This document shows, in pieces, positions 26,269 through 35,955 of a stretch of DNA of 64,000 bases (its first letter is position 1; each line of letters begins with the position of its first letter). The notes under the pieces were generated by a model. That model was not told the DNA's origin and did not search any database. It worked only from the letters and a program-made list of their open reading frames with translations. Both the position numbers and the translations under genes were made by a program. Location of the stretch: positions 186,001-250,000 of the forward strand of contig NZ_JAFEVL010000073.1 of the NCBI RefSeq assembly GCF_016901135.1, read 5' to 3'. Origin of the DNA: Martinezella lusitana (GTDB lineage: Bacteria > Pseudomonadota > Alphaproteobacteria > Rhizobiales > Rhizobiaceae).

Positions 26269-26957
26269 CGGTGTTTGTGCCGATTTGGAGAAATTACCGC
26301 GCCAGTTCTGACTTGACGTACTATTCGCTCGATGAGTTCACAACCTCAGCGGTACGATCCGCAGAAAATGGCTTAATTTATAAGCGCCGATGCCCGCTTT
26401 CGGACGGCCAAGAGCACGTCTGTCCGAGCAGAAAACCACACCGCCGGACGCCAAGTAGATTCGATTTCTATGCTTACCGCTCAATACTTATCTGGCGGGA
26501 CTGTCGGGCTCCGATAATTTCTGAATTCTTGTAATCTGCTATTCCTTTGGAAACAGCGGTTTGGAATTGATACCTTTTACGGGCACTAGCAAGCCCATGA
26601 AAAGCGGAGAAAACGCCGATTCGCAAAACATAGTTTTGTTACCCAGGTCGATTTCTGCTGATACTATTGTTTAATAGATCATTTCATCATTCAGAAAATA
26701 TTAATTTAAAACCTCCAAATAATATTGACATAAATTGCCTTATTCGCACTTGGCGCTTATACGCAGCGGGGGGCGATTGTTCATCGCATACCAAGTGTGT
26801 TCGGATGAGCGCACCGAATTTTTTTGATGGCGCTTAGGTTGAATGGGCTTGTTGATGGCCGCTCGTTATGCTTTCAAGGCGTCTACATATTTGATGCATA
26901 CTATGTCGGTCTGAACCATCAGGTAACGGCGGCAGCTAATAATTTGAGGTTGTTCAA
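26269..26957. promoter_or_regulatory. AT-rich divergent control region between the export cluster and rkpU
   Basis: About 690 bases with no convincing gene; an 87-codon frame at 26271 lacks a start site and a recognisable product. The middle (about 26630-26740) is markedly AT-rich compared with the rest of the window, and a TTGACA stands at 26725-26730. It must hold the promoters of both the minus-strand export operon and the rkp genes. Such AT-rich islands in rhizobial polysaccharide loci are typical targets of MucR/Ros-type silencers, but no specific site was identified. Confidence 0.5.
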
Positions 26958-28136
26958 TTGATTCGGGTTGGCGCCGTATTTTGCTGCGTAATTCTGGCGG
27001 GATGCAATTCAGTCTCGAGCGAGGGGCCGCTGGCCAGTGCGATCACGAGCGATGCGGGACAGTCCGGCGCCGAGCTTGGACGCAAGAATGCCGCCGTTTT
27101 CGATATTGTCGACATCGACAGCCGCACCGCGCGTCTGGTTTCAGATTATGTTTCTTCCACACTCAACCGCCGGTTTGGCATTGGCGGTGGTGTTGGACGG
27201 GTAGTTATCGGCGTCGGCGACGCATTGAAGGTGACGATTTTCGAAGCGGGCGCTGATGGTTTGTTTTCGACGGCGCAATCGAAACAGGTGTCGCTGGATA
27301 TCGTCGTGCAGCCCGACGGGACGGCGGCCATCCCCTATGCCGGCTCTGTTCGATTCGCGGGCAAGACACTCGAGCAGGCTCGCAAGGCGATCCTGGCGGC
27401 TCTGGCCACCAAGGCTGTAGAGCCGGATGTCATCGTGACGAGCATGGGTACGGCATCGCGAACTGTTACGGTTTCGGGCGCGGTCGGGCGTCCCTCGATG
27501 GTTCCCTTGGATCTGATCGAGGAAAAGATCACGCAAGTCATCGCCAAGGCCGGCGGACCAGTGACGCAGCCTTATGAAACCTATGTTACGCTGGTTCGCG
27601 GCAGCAGGACCGGGACGGTTCTGTTGAAATCGATCATCGAGCATCCGTCCGAAGATATTTATGTTCAGCCTGGCGACCAGATCTTCCTGGTGCGTGATCC
27701 CAGAACCTTCACGTTGATGGGCTCCGTTCGCGGAGACGGCCGTCTCGAGTTCGGCGCCAACGATCTCAATCTCCTCGAGGCTGTTGCCTTGGGCCATGGC
27801 GCCATCGATGACTCGAGCAACGCCAAGGGCTTCTTCCTGTTCCGTTATGAAGAGCCGGATATCATCAGGAGCCTGGTTGGCCCGGCGCGATTCCAGGAAT
27901 TGTTGCGTAAGGGAATGGCTCCGGACCCCAAGGGGCGTTATCCGATCGTCTATCGTTTCGACATGTCGCATCCGGACAGCTTGATCGTAGGGCAGACCTT
28001 CCCGGTCAAGAGCCGCGACGTCATCTATGTGTCGCGCCATCCCTCTGTCGATATTCGGAAGTTCCTGACCCTTGTCGGCACGCCATTGGGCATCGCTTCT
28101 CAAGGTGCTGCGACAGCGGTCAATCTGGGCCAGTAG
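26958..28136 (+). CDS. rkpU: Outer-membrane polysaccharide export lipoprotein (RkpU, Wza/KpsD-like)
   Basis: Outer-membrane channel protein for capsule export, 392 residues. The N-terminus is a lipoprotein signal with the lipobox L-A-G-C at residues 13-16. A Poly_export domain follows (I-G-V-G-D-A-L-K-V-T-I-F-E, about 85), then SLBB-type repeats (V-T-V-S-G-A-V-G and F-T-L-M-G-S-V). The start is TTG 26958 with GAGG eight bases upstream; no ATG or GTG is available before the signal peptide, so this unusual start is well supported. It precedes rkpA as in Sinorhizobium. The symbol is based on that order and the family. Confidence 0.88.
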   Translation: MIRVGAVFCCVILAGCNSVSSEGPLASAITSDAGQSGAELGRKNAAVFDIVDIDSRTARLVSDYVSSTLNRRFGIGGGVGRVVIGVGDALKVTIFEAGADGLFSTAQSKQVSLDIVVQPDGTAAIPYAGSVRFAGKTLEQARKAILAALATKAVEPDVIVTSMGTASRTVTVSGAVGRPSMVPLDLIEEKITQVIAKAGGPVTQPYETYVTLVRGSRTGTVLLKSIIEHPSEDIYVQPGDQIFLVRDPRTFTLMGSVRGDGRLEFGANDLNLLEAVALGHGAIDDSSNAKGFFLFRYEEPDIIRSLVGPARFQELLRKGMAPDPKGRYPIVYRFDMSHPDSLIVGQTFPVKSRDVIYVSRHPSVDIRKFLTLVGTPLGIASQGAATAVNLGQ

Positions 28137-28488
28137 CGTCAAGAAATGGAGATTTTGCGGCTTCGCCAAGGTCTGCTTTTACCTCTATCGGCGCTTAGAC
28201 GCCGACATATGTATGATTGTGACGGATCACGCCTTGTCGCCGGGGTGGAATTGATCGCGAATTGATGTGAAGAAATGTCCGCAGCTGACTCGAGCGCGGA
28301 GCGCATTTCAGACGCAAGCATTGATGGTATCGGGGATGGCATGTTGCTTCGATTGTTGCACTGCCGCATATTGGCTGTACACCCGGATTTTTTGTCGGTG
28401 ACAACCACAGATAATTGTGGTGTGAACAGTTGATAATGAAATTGAATAGTTCGGTACGACGCGCTTTGTAAAATATTGCTGAGAGATC
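28137..28488 (+). promoter_or_regulatory. rkpU-rkpA spacer with inverted repeats
   Basis: A spacer of 352 bases. It contains a hairpin TCGGCG-N6-CGCCGA (28188-28205) shortly after rkpU and an operator-like repeat ACCACA-N6-TGTGGT (28404-28421) about 70 bases before the rkpA start. Neither is followed by a T-run. The size of the gap suggests that rkpA has its own promoter, but no convincing -35/-10 pair was seen. Confidence 0.45.
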
Positions 28489-31400
28489 ATGACGGTTGAA
28501 ATTATCGGACGCGCAAGCGTTGCCCCTGGGGCTGGTTCGATCGAAGAGCTTCAGCTCGTCCTCAAGGAAGGGCGTTGCACTGTAGGCCGCATACCTGAAG
28601 AGCGCTGGGACCTTGCGCGCTTTTGGCATCCGGCCATAGGCGTTCCGGGAAAGACCTATAGCTATGCTGCCGGCGTCATCGAGAATATATTCGCCTTCGA
28701 TCCTGCGGTTTTCGGCCTTTCTCAACGCGAAGCGATGCAGATGGATCCGCAGCAGCGCATCCTGCTGAATGTCGTCTGGCGGGCCTTGGAAGATGCGAAC
28801 TTGCCGATCGACGGCTTTGAAGGCCAGCGGGTTGGCGTCTACGTCGGCGCATCCTCTCTCGAGCATGGCAATCTGACCCTCGAGGACCCTGCATCGGGTG
28901 GCCCGTATTTTATGACGGGCAACACGCTTTCCATCGTTTCCAACCGCATCTCGCACATATTCGGTCTGCGTGGGCCGAGCATGACGATCGATACCGCCTG
29001 TTCGTCATCGCTGGTTGCGCTGGACCAGGCGGTACGGGCGTTAGAATGCGGTGAAATCGACACCGCGATCGTCGGCGGCATCAATGTTCTGCTCCACCCC
29101 ATGTCTTTCGTGGGCTTTGCGCAGGCGCGCATGCTGTCGCCGGAAGGCCTCTGCCGCGCCTATGACGACAACGGCCGCGGCTACGTTCGTGCCGAAGGTG
29201 GCGCGGCGATCGTGCTGCGCCGGACCGACGTCGCCTTGCGCGAGAAGGATTGCAGCCACGCCAGAATCCATGCGGTCGGGGTCAATTCCTCGGGCCGCAC
29301 CAACGGCATCTCGATGCCGTCGCGCGAGGCGCAGGCCGCCTTGCTGCGTTCGATCTACGAAGGGCGCAATATCGACGTCAATCGCATTGCCTTCATCGAG
29401 GGTCATGGAACGGGAACGAAGGTCGGCGATCCCGCCGAGATCTGGGCGATCGGCGAAGTTATAGGCCGCAATCGCCGGGCTCCGGTGCCGGTCGGGTCGA
29501 TCAAGTCGAATATCGGGCACACCGAACCCGCATCCGGTCTTTTCGGACTGCTGAAGGCGATGATCGCGCTGGAGAACAATTTCCTGCCGGCGTCGCTGCA
29601 TTTCGACCAGCCCAATGAAAACATCGATTTCGAGGGGTTGAACGTCCGGGTCAACACATCAGCCATCGAGCTCCTTCCGGCGAAGCAGGCGCGCTTTGCC
29701 GGCGTCAACTCTTTCGGGTTCGGCGGCACCAACGCCCACGTCGTCATCAGCGACCCCGATCCGGTTGCGCCGCCCGAGCCGCAAATCCGCGGCGACGGAA
29801 TGGTTTTCGCGGCGAGCGCTCACACGGCCTCGGCGCTTTCGAAATTGCTGGAGGATTACAGGACACGCCTCGAGCATGCCGAGCCCAAGGAGGCTCGCCA
29901 GATCGTTACTGCCGCCGCCGCCAATCGCGAGCCGATGCGTCATCGCTTTGCGGCGCGAGCCAAGGACAGTGCCGCGGTACTGGCGGCGATCGACGCACAC
30001 CTCGCCGGCAAGAACTCCGTTGGGGAGATCGGCGAAGCCCCGGCGCAGGCCGCCAAGATCGCCTTTGTCTTTTCCGGCAATGGCTCCCAATGGGCAGGCA
30101 TGGGCGTCGGCGCCTATCAGGAAAATCGTCATTTCCGGCAGTGTTTTCAGTCATTCAGTGCGCTTTTCGAATATTATCTCGGCGAGAAGCTGACGGATCT
30201 TCTGGTCGCCCCGGATCTTGCCTCGCGGCTGGGAGACACCAAGATTGCGCAACCTCTATTGTTTGCGGTCCAGGCTTCCCTTTCGGATTGCCTGTGGGCC
30301 ATGGGCGTCAAGCCTGACGCCGTCTTCGGTCACTCGGTCGGCGAAATCGCCGCCGCCTACGCCGCCAAGGCGCTGACAGCTGCCGAAGCGGTCGCCATTG
30401 TTGCCAAGCGTTCGCTGCATCAGGACCTTCTTGCCGGCGAAGGCAAGATGGCGGCCGTGGTCCTCAACGAGGGGGCAGCGCTTGCTTTCGCAAGATCGCA
30501 AGGTCTCGACAATATCTGTGTGGCGGCGATCAATGCGCCGAATTCGGTAACGATTTCCGGCCCGGTCAGCGAGATAGAGGCGTTCAGGGATGCTGCGCGC
30601 AAATCCCAGATCGTGGCGCACATTCTCGACATCAACTATCCTTTTCATCATCCGATCATCGATCGCGCCAAGGATGCCTTCCTCGCGGATCTGCCCGATG
30701 TGGCGCCGGATAGCGGCGCGGGGACCTTCATTTCGACCGTGACAGGCGAACTCAGTGATGGACGGCTGCTGGATACGCAATATTGGTGGCGCAATGTTCG
30801 CGATCCCGTGCTCTTCAAGGCTGGCTGTCAGGCCGCCATGGCGATGGGATGCAATCTCTTCATTGAAATTTCGCCGCGTCCGATCCTTTCCAATTATGTA
30901 GCGGAGATCGCAAAGCAGGCATCGGTTCAAGTGGTCGCGATACCGACGCTGCTGCGCGAGAGCCATCTTGCCGGTCACGACCCGGTTTCGCAATCATTCG
31001 CCCGCGCGGTCGCCAATGGTGCGCCGGCATTGCGCGCGCGCGGCAGCGCCACGCGCAATGCTTTCGTCAAGTTGCCGCCGTTGCCGTTCGAGCCGATGGA
31101 GTTGCGCACCCAGCCGACAAGCGACGAGATCGATATTTTCGGCCGCGATCGCAAAAGCCCATACACTTTGCTTGGCTGGCGAACTGATATCAACGGCTCG
31201 AACTGGAAGAACCATCTCGACGCCCATCTTTTCGCCGACCTTGCCGAGCACGTGGTCGACGGCAAGGCAATCATGCCTGGGAGCGGTTTCATCGAGATTG
31301 CCGTTACGGCGGCACAGCGATATTTCGGGACAGACGAGGTTGAGATCGGCAATCTCGAGATCGTCCGGCCGCTTGAACTGCGCCCGGATCGCATGGTGGA

Positions 31401-34400
31401 GCTGTCGACGATCCTGTCGCCCGAGACCGGGGATATCGAGATCCGGTCGCGTGAGCGTCTGAGCCATGACGACTGGACCGTTCACGCCGTCGCGCGCTGC
31501 CGCAAGCCGCTTGAAGGTGAGGACCGCGGCGGTCATGTCGAAAGAGGGACCAAGGAGCGTAAACTCGTTCTGACCGCCGACATGACCTACAAAACGGCGG
31601 AGCGTTTCGGCCTGCACTACGGCCCGCGCTTCCAGCTTCTGTCGAAGGCTGTCGCATTCGGCCGCGATGCTATCGAGGTGGATCTCAAGCCGGCGGCGGC
31701 ACCCTCGCATCCGTTCGGCTCATATAATCTCAATCCCATGTCGGTCGACGCCGCGTTCCACGGGCTCGTGGCGCTGTTCGATCAGCTCTCCGGAGACGAA
31801 GCCGGTGCGCCCTATATTCCGGTTCGCTTCGGCACGGTAAGGGTTTTCGGCAAGGGAAGGCCGATCGTCAAAGCGACGATCGAGATCGATCGGTTCAGCG
31901 CGAATTCGATCAAGGCCCGTTTCCGCCTGTTCGATGCGGGCGGCGAGCAGATTGCCATTCTTGACGATTGCCGTTTCCGCCGCACGCATCTGCGCCGCCG
32001 CGCGACGCTTGATTCCGTCGCATTCCATTATGAGAGCATTCCTTCGACCGTCTTTGCCCGCCGCGAAAGTTCGGGCACGGTGCTACCCGATACTTTGCCT
32101 GTGCCTGGCGCCGATCGGGGCCATTCGCTCAACAATGCGACCCTTCTTCTCGATGCCGCGATCTATCGTGCCTGCCACGAGATCGCCCTGGCGGTTGCCG
32201 ACAGGAGTGGCCTCATCTCGTATTCCAGTCTGCCCGGCGAGCCCGAGTTTAGATCCTTCCTCGTCAACTGCCTCTATATTCTCGAGGATGCCGGCATAGC
32301 CTCGGCAACAGGTGGCGATTGGGATATTCCGCGGGAACCGACATTGCCGCCGGTGGCCGAGCTTCTGCAGGAGATTTATCGCGAGGACGCTGGCCGCGTG
32401 GCCGAAACCGTTCTCGTCAACAATGCCTATCGCGAGACGCTCGACCGTTTGGCCGCCATGCGCCCACATGTCTTGGGGCACGAATCCGCGGCATCGGGGA
32501 TAAATGTGCCGAGTGTAGCGACGCTGGAGCATGTGCTCGTTCAATCTCCCTTGAGCGAAAGACGGCTCTCGATACTAGCGGCAGCGTTGACCTCGTCCAT
32601 CGAGGCCAATCCGGAAACCATCGGACATATTCTCGAAATTGGCTCGGTATCGCCGGCCTTCAGCCGCAGGCTGGCTGCGATCGCGGCAGCGACAGGCGCC
32701 TGCCTGATCATTGCCGAACCGCGCGAGCAGATGCGTCGCGCGTTGGAAATCGCCTTCGAGCGCGATCCGCATGTGACCGTGACCGAACCGGCCAAATTGG
32801 CGGATCGAATGGTCGCTGACATCGTCGTTGCCTCTGGTGATCAGGCTCAGCATCTTCTGCGGCACGATGACGGCGTCAGGGCGATCGTCCGGACGGCAGC
32901 GGCCCATGGCGGGCAGTTGCTGCTGGCCGATCGCGCACCGAGCGCCTTCAATGATTTCGTCCTTGGTCTGTCGGAAGGTTGGTTCGCGGACAGCCAGTCG
33001 CCGGAATTCCCGGTCGGGCGGCTCGGCACGCCGCAGCAGATCGAAAATCTTCTAGCCACCTTGGGCTTTACCAAGACGCATGTCCATGAACTGACCTTTC
33101 CGGACGGTGCGCTGATTGCTGTGACCGCTGCCGCTGAGCGTCAGTTGGAAGCAAATGAACAGGCAGATGCCGCGAACTCGATGCTGATTTTGTCGGAGCA
33201 GGGCAAGAAGGGCATGGGTAAGCTCGATAAGCGAACGATCGTCGTCGATATCGGCGCGTCGCCTGTCGATATTGTCGGAGCGCTGGAAGTACTCGACCGC
33301 GAACCGAGTCGGGTCGTCTATCTGGCGGACGGACAGCGCGATCGTGATCCGACCGAGCTGTCGCTGGTTCGTCTTTCGATATTCACCGAATTGGCAAATG
33401 CTCTGTCGCGACATGTCGATGGCGGGAGGCCGCGGCTGGTCATCGTCGCACCCGGGGGCTCGCCGCTCGCCAGCGCGTCCATCGATGTTGCCAATGCCGG
33501 CCTCTGGGCCTTCGCACGCGTTCTCCAGAACGAGTATGACGGCTTCGACGTGCATCTGTTGGACGCCGATGCGAATGACAGGCGGACGATTTCTTCCGTC
33601 GAGATGCTTCTGGCTGCGGAGACGGACAATAGAGAGTGGTTCCTGGATCGCTCCACTGGAGAAATCCGGGAAATCAGGGCCGCCGCTGGTCCCTTCGCCG
33701 CCATCGAAACGAGCCGCCACGACATTGCCGCCGCGACGATCCGGCAGCATGTAAGCGGTCGTCTGGATAGCCTGGCCTGGGAGGAAACAAACCTTCCTTT
33801 GCCGGAGGCGGGAGAGGTCGTTGTTGCCGTGGAAGCCACCGGCCTCAATTTCCGCGATGTCATGTGGGCGATGGGCCTCCTGCCGGAAGAGGCATTGGAG
33901 GACGGCTTTGCCGGTGCCACGATCGGCATGGAGTTCGCGGGGCGAATTCTGGCGGTGGGAGATGCGGTCGACGATCTGCAGCCGGGCGACAAGGTCATGG
34001 GCATCGGCCCTGCTGCGTTTTCGACCCACGTGCACGTCCGTCGCGATGGCGTGACCAGGCTGCCGGAGAAGATGGAAACCGTTGCTGCCGCGACGGTACC
34101 GGTCGCCTTCCTGACGGCTTACTACGCGATGGTCGAACTGGGGCGCATTCAGCCGGGCGAAACCATCCTGATCCATGGAGCCGCAGGCGGCGTCGGTCTT
34201 GCCGCGCTCCAGATAGCCAAGCTCAAGGGTGCCAAGGTGATCGCAACCGCCGGCACGGTCGAGAAGCGTCGCTTCCTCGAAATGCTCGGCGCGGATCATG
34301 TGCTCGATTCGCGCTCTCTGGATTTCGTCGCGGGCGTCCGTCAGCTCACGCGCGGCGAAGGCGTCGATCTCGTTCTCAACTCGCTTTTTGCTGAGGCGAT

Positions 34401-35955
34401 GGAGCGCAGCATCGAACTGGTCAAACCCTTCGGGCGGTTCCTCGAGCTGGGCAAGCGCGACTACTATTCCGATCGCAAGATCGGCCTGCGCCCGTTCCGG
34501 CGCAATGTCAGCTATTTCGGCATCGATGCCGATCAGTTGCTGGTCAATGTGCCTGACCTGACGCGGAGGATCTTCGCCGAGATCGGTCAGCTGTTCGCAG
34601 AAGAAAAACTGACGCCGCTGCCTTACCGCGCCTTCGGTTATGATGAAATCGGCAACGCGTTCCGGCTGATGCAGAATGCCGGCCACATCGGCAAAATCGT
34701 CGTGCGGCCGCCCGTTATCGGCATCGATAGCGTCCTGCCAGCGCCGGCGAAGGTCTTGCGTTTCGATTCCGAAGGCATCTTCCTGGTTGTCGGCGGCATC
34801 GGCGGTTTCGGACTTGCTGCCGCCGATTGGCTCGTCTCCAAGGGTGTGCGCCGCGTGGCATTGTGCTCACGCCGGGGCGAAGCCGATCCGGAGACGAAGA
34901 AGGCAATAGGCGAGTGGGCAAAGCATGGCGTGACGACGACGCTGCACGCCTGCGATATCACCGATGAAGCCGCTGTCGAAGCGTTGCTGATCTCGCTTCG
35001 CACCGAAGGTGTGTTGAAGGGCATTATTCATGCCGCCATGGTCCTCGACGATGCGCTTCTTGCCAACCTGACGCCGGAGCGCAATCGCCCGGTCGTAGAG
35101 GTCAAGATACGCGGCGCCGAGATCCTCGACCGGTTGACGCAGAAGGACAAGCTGGAACTCTTCCTGCTGTTCTCGTCGGCAACGACCATGCTCGGCAATC
35201 CCGGGCAGGCGAACTATGTGATGGCGAACGGCTATCTGGAGGGGCTGGCGCGTGCCCGCCGCGCGGCAGGCAGACCTGCACTCGCCATTGGTTTCGGTGC
35301 GATCGCCGACAAGGGGTTCCTTGCCCGCAGCAGCGAGGTCAACGAACTGCTGTCGAAGCGCATTGGCAAGGCCGCTCTGAAGGCCCGCGACGCCTTGGAG
35401 CAGGTCGAGCGCTACATGCTGGCCGATACCGGCACGGTCGATGCCGCAGCCGTCATGATCGCCGAAATCGACTGGAACGCCGCCCGCCTGCTGCCGATTG
35501 CCGCCCGGTCGCTGTTCGAGCCGCTGATGCGCCATACCGGCAGCCATCAATCATTGAACGAGGGCGACACTATCGATCTCAGGGAGCTGATCAAGGGCAA
35601 GTCGGAAGAGGAGGCGCAGGCTGCTCTTCATGCGCTCGTTGCCTTTGAGATCGCTGCGATCCTGCGTGTCACCGAAGATACCGTGACACCCGACAAGATC
35701 TTGAAGGATATCGGCCTCGATAGCCTGATGGCCATGGAGCTCGGCATGAGCTTCCAGCAGAAGACCGGCTTCGATATTCCCTTGAGTGGCGTAGGCGAGG
35801 GCACGACCGTCAGCGATGTGGTCAGCCGTTTGCGTGACCGTGTCATGAATCGCGGCAGCGACGAGACGGAGGGCTCCGCGGCGAACGAAGACCAGATGGT
35901 CGAACGTTTGGCGCGCAGCCATGCCGGGGAGCAGGAAAAGAGGGTCGCCCAGTGA
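28489..35955 (+). CDS. rkpA: Fatty-acid/polyketide synthase RkpA (KS-AT-DH-psiMT-ER-KR-ACP)
   Basis: Giant single-module type I synthase of 2488 residues, thought to build the lipid part of rhizobial K-antigen. The KS has Cys171, His306 and His344. The AT has nucleophile Ser616 in G-H-S-V-G-E and a Y-P-F-H specificity motif that suggests malonyl-CoA. The DH has H921 in H-V-V-D-G-K-A-I-M-P and Asp1087. Residues about 1190-1560 look like a decayed C-methyltransferase: the SAM loop reads I-L-E-I-G-S-V-S-P instead of the usual G-x-G-x-G. The ER has G-A-A-G-G-V-G near 1897-1903. The KR has V-G-G-I-G-G-F-G near 2100 and Tyr2243. The ACP carries Ser2412 in L-D-S-L. There is no thioesterase. ATG 28489 follows GAGAG. 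The stop overlaps the rkpG start. Confidence 0.93.
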   Translation: MTVEIIGRASVAPGAGSIEELQLVLKEGRCTVGRIPEERWDLARFWHPAIGVPGKTYSYAAGVIENIFAFDPAVFGLSQREAMQMDPQQRILLNVVWRALEDANLPIDGFEGQRVGVYVGASSLEHGNLTLEDPASGGPYFMTGNTLSIVSNRISHIFGLRGPSMTIDTACSSSLVALDQAVRALECGEIDTAIVGGINVLLHPMSFVGFAQARMLSPEGLCRAYDDNGRGYVRAEGGAAIVLRRTDVALREKDCSHARIHAVGVNSSGRTNGISMPSREAQAALLRSIYEGRNIDVNRIAFIEGHGTGTKVGDPAEIWAIGEVIGRNRRAPVPVGSIKSNIGHTEPASGLFGLLKAMIALENNFLPASLHFDQPNENIDFEGLNVRVNTSAIELLPAKQARFAGVNSFGFGGTNAHVVISDPDPVAPPEPQIRGDGMVFAASAHTASALSKLLEDYRTRLEHAEPKEARQIVTAAAANREPMRHRFAARAKDSAAVLAAIDAHLAGKNSVGEIGEAPAQAAKIAFVFSGNGSQWAGMGVGAYQENRHFRQCFQSFSALFEYYLGEKLTDLLVAPDLASRLGDTKIAQPLLFAVQASLSDCLWAMGVKPDAVFGHSVGEIAAAYAAKALTAAEAVAIVAKRSLHQDLLAGEGKMAAVVLNEGAALAFARSQGLDNICVAAINAPNSVTISGPVSEIEAFRDAARKSQIVAHILDINYPFHHPIIDRAKDAFLADLPDVAPDSGAGTFISTVTGELSDGRLLDTQYWWRNVRDPVLFKAGCQAAMAMGCNLFIEISPRPILSNYVAEIAKQASVQVVAIPTLLRESHLAGHDPVSQSFARAVANGAPALRARGSATRNAFVKLPPLPFEPMELRTQPTSDEIDIFGRDRKSPYTLLGWRTDINGSNWKNHLDAHLFADLAEHVVDGKAIMPGSGFIEIAVTAAQRYFGTDEVEIGNLEIVRPLELRPDRMVELSTILSPETGDIEIRSRERLSHDDWTVHAVARCRKPLEGEDRGGHVERGTKERKLVLTADMTYKTAERFGLHYGPRFQLLSKAVAFGRDAIEVDLKPAAAPSHPFGSYNLNPMSVDAAFHGLVALFDQLSGDEAGAPYIPVRFGTVRVFGKGRPIVKATIEIDRFSANSIKARFRLFDAGGEQIAILDDCRFRRTHLRRRATLDSVAFHYESIPSTVFARRESSGTVLPDTLPVPGADRGHSLNNATLLLDAAIYRACHEIALAVADRSGLISYSSLPGEPEFRSFLVNCLYILEDAGIASATGGDWDIPREPTLPPVAELLQEIYREDAGRVAETVLVNNAYRETLDRLAAMRPHVLGHESAASGINVPSVATLEHVLVQSPLSERRLSILAAALTSSIEANPETIGHILEIGSVSPAFSRRLAAIAAATGACLIIAEPREQMRRALEIAFERDPHVTVTEPAKLADRMVADIVVASGDQAQHLLRHDDGVRAIVRTAAAHGGQLLLADRAPSAFNDFVLGLSEGWFADSQSPEFPVGRLGTPQQIENLLATLGFTKTHVHELTFPDGALIAVTAAAERQLEANEQADAANSMLILSEQGKKGMGKLDKRTIVVDIGASPVDIVGALEVLDREPSRVVYLADGQRDRDPTELSLVRLSIFTELANALSRHVDGGRPRLVIVAPGGSPLASASIDVANAGLWAFARVLQNEYDGFDVHLLDADANDRRTISSVEMLLAAETDNREWFLDRSTGEIREIRAAAGPFAAIETSRHDIAAATIRQHVSGRLDSLAWEETNLPLPEAGEVVVAVEATGLNFRDVMWAMGLLPEEALEDGFAGATIGMEFAGRILAVGDAVDDLQPGDKVMGIGPAAFSTHVHVRRDGVTRLPEKMETVAAATVPVAFLTAYYAMVELGRIQPGETILIHGAAGGVGLAALQIAKLKGAKVIATAGTVEKRRFLEMLGADHVLDSRSLDFVAGVRQLTRGEGVDLVLNSLFAEAMERSIELVKPFGRFLELGKRDYYSDRKIGLRPFRRNVSYFGIDADQLLVNVPDLTRRIFAEIGQLFAEEKLTPLPYRAFGYDEIGNAFRLMQNAGHIGKIVVRPPVIGIDSVLPAPAKVLRFDSEGIFLVVGGIGGFGLAAADWLVSKGVRRVALCSRRGEADPETKKAIGEWAKHGVTTTLHACDITDEAAVEALLISLRTEGVLKGIIHAAMVLDDALLANLTPERNRPVVEVKIRGAEILDRLTQKDKLELFLLFSSATTMLGNPGQANYVMANGYLEGLARARRAAGRPALAIGFGAIADKGFLARSSEVNELLSKRIGKAALKARDALEQVERYMLADTGTVDAAAVMIAEIDWNAARLLPIAARSLFEPLMRHTGSHQSLNEGDTIDLRELIKGKSEEEAQAALHALVAFEIAAILRVTEDTVTPDKILKDIGLDSLMAMELGMSFQQKTGFDIPLSGVGEGTTVSDVVSRLRDRVMNRGSDETEGSAANEDQMVERLARSHAGEQEKRVAQ

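Noticed and set aside
26271..26534. 87-codon frame in the rkpU upstream region
   Set aside because: GTG start without Shine-Dalgarno, composition unlike a protein, no recognisable product.
26975..26995. Sigma-54-like TGGCGC...TTTGC match
   Set aside because: GG and GC are 11 bases apart instead of ten, and the match lies inside rkpU coding sequence.
33052..34686. 544-codon minus-strand frame inside rkpA
   Set aside because: Antisense of the conserved ER and KR domains; no motif and no ribosome-binding site.
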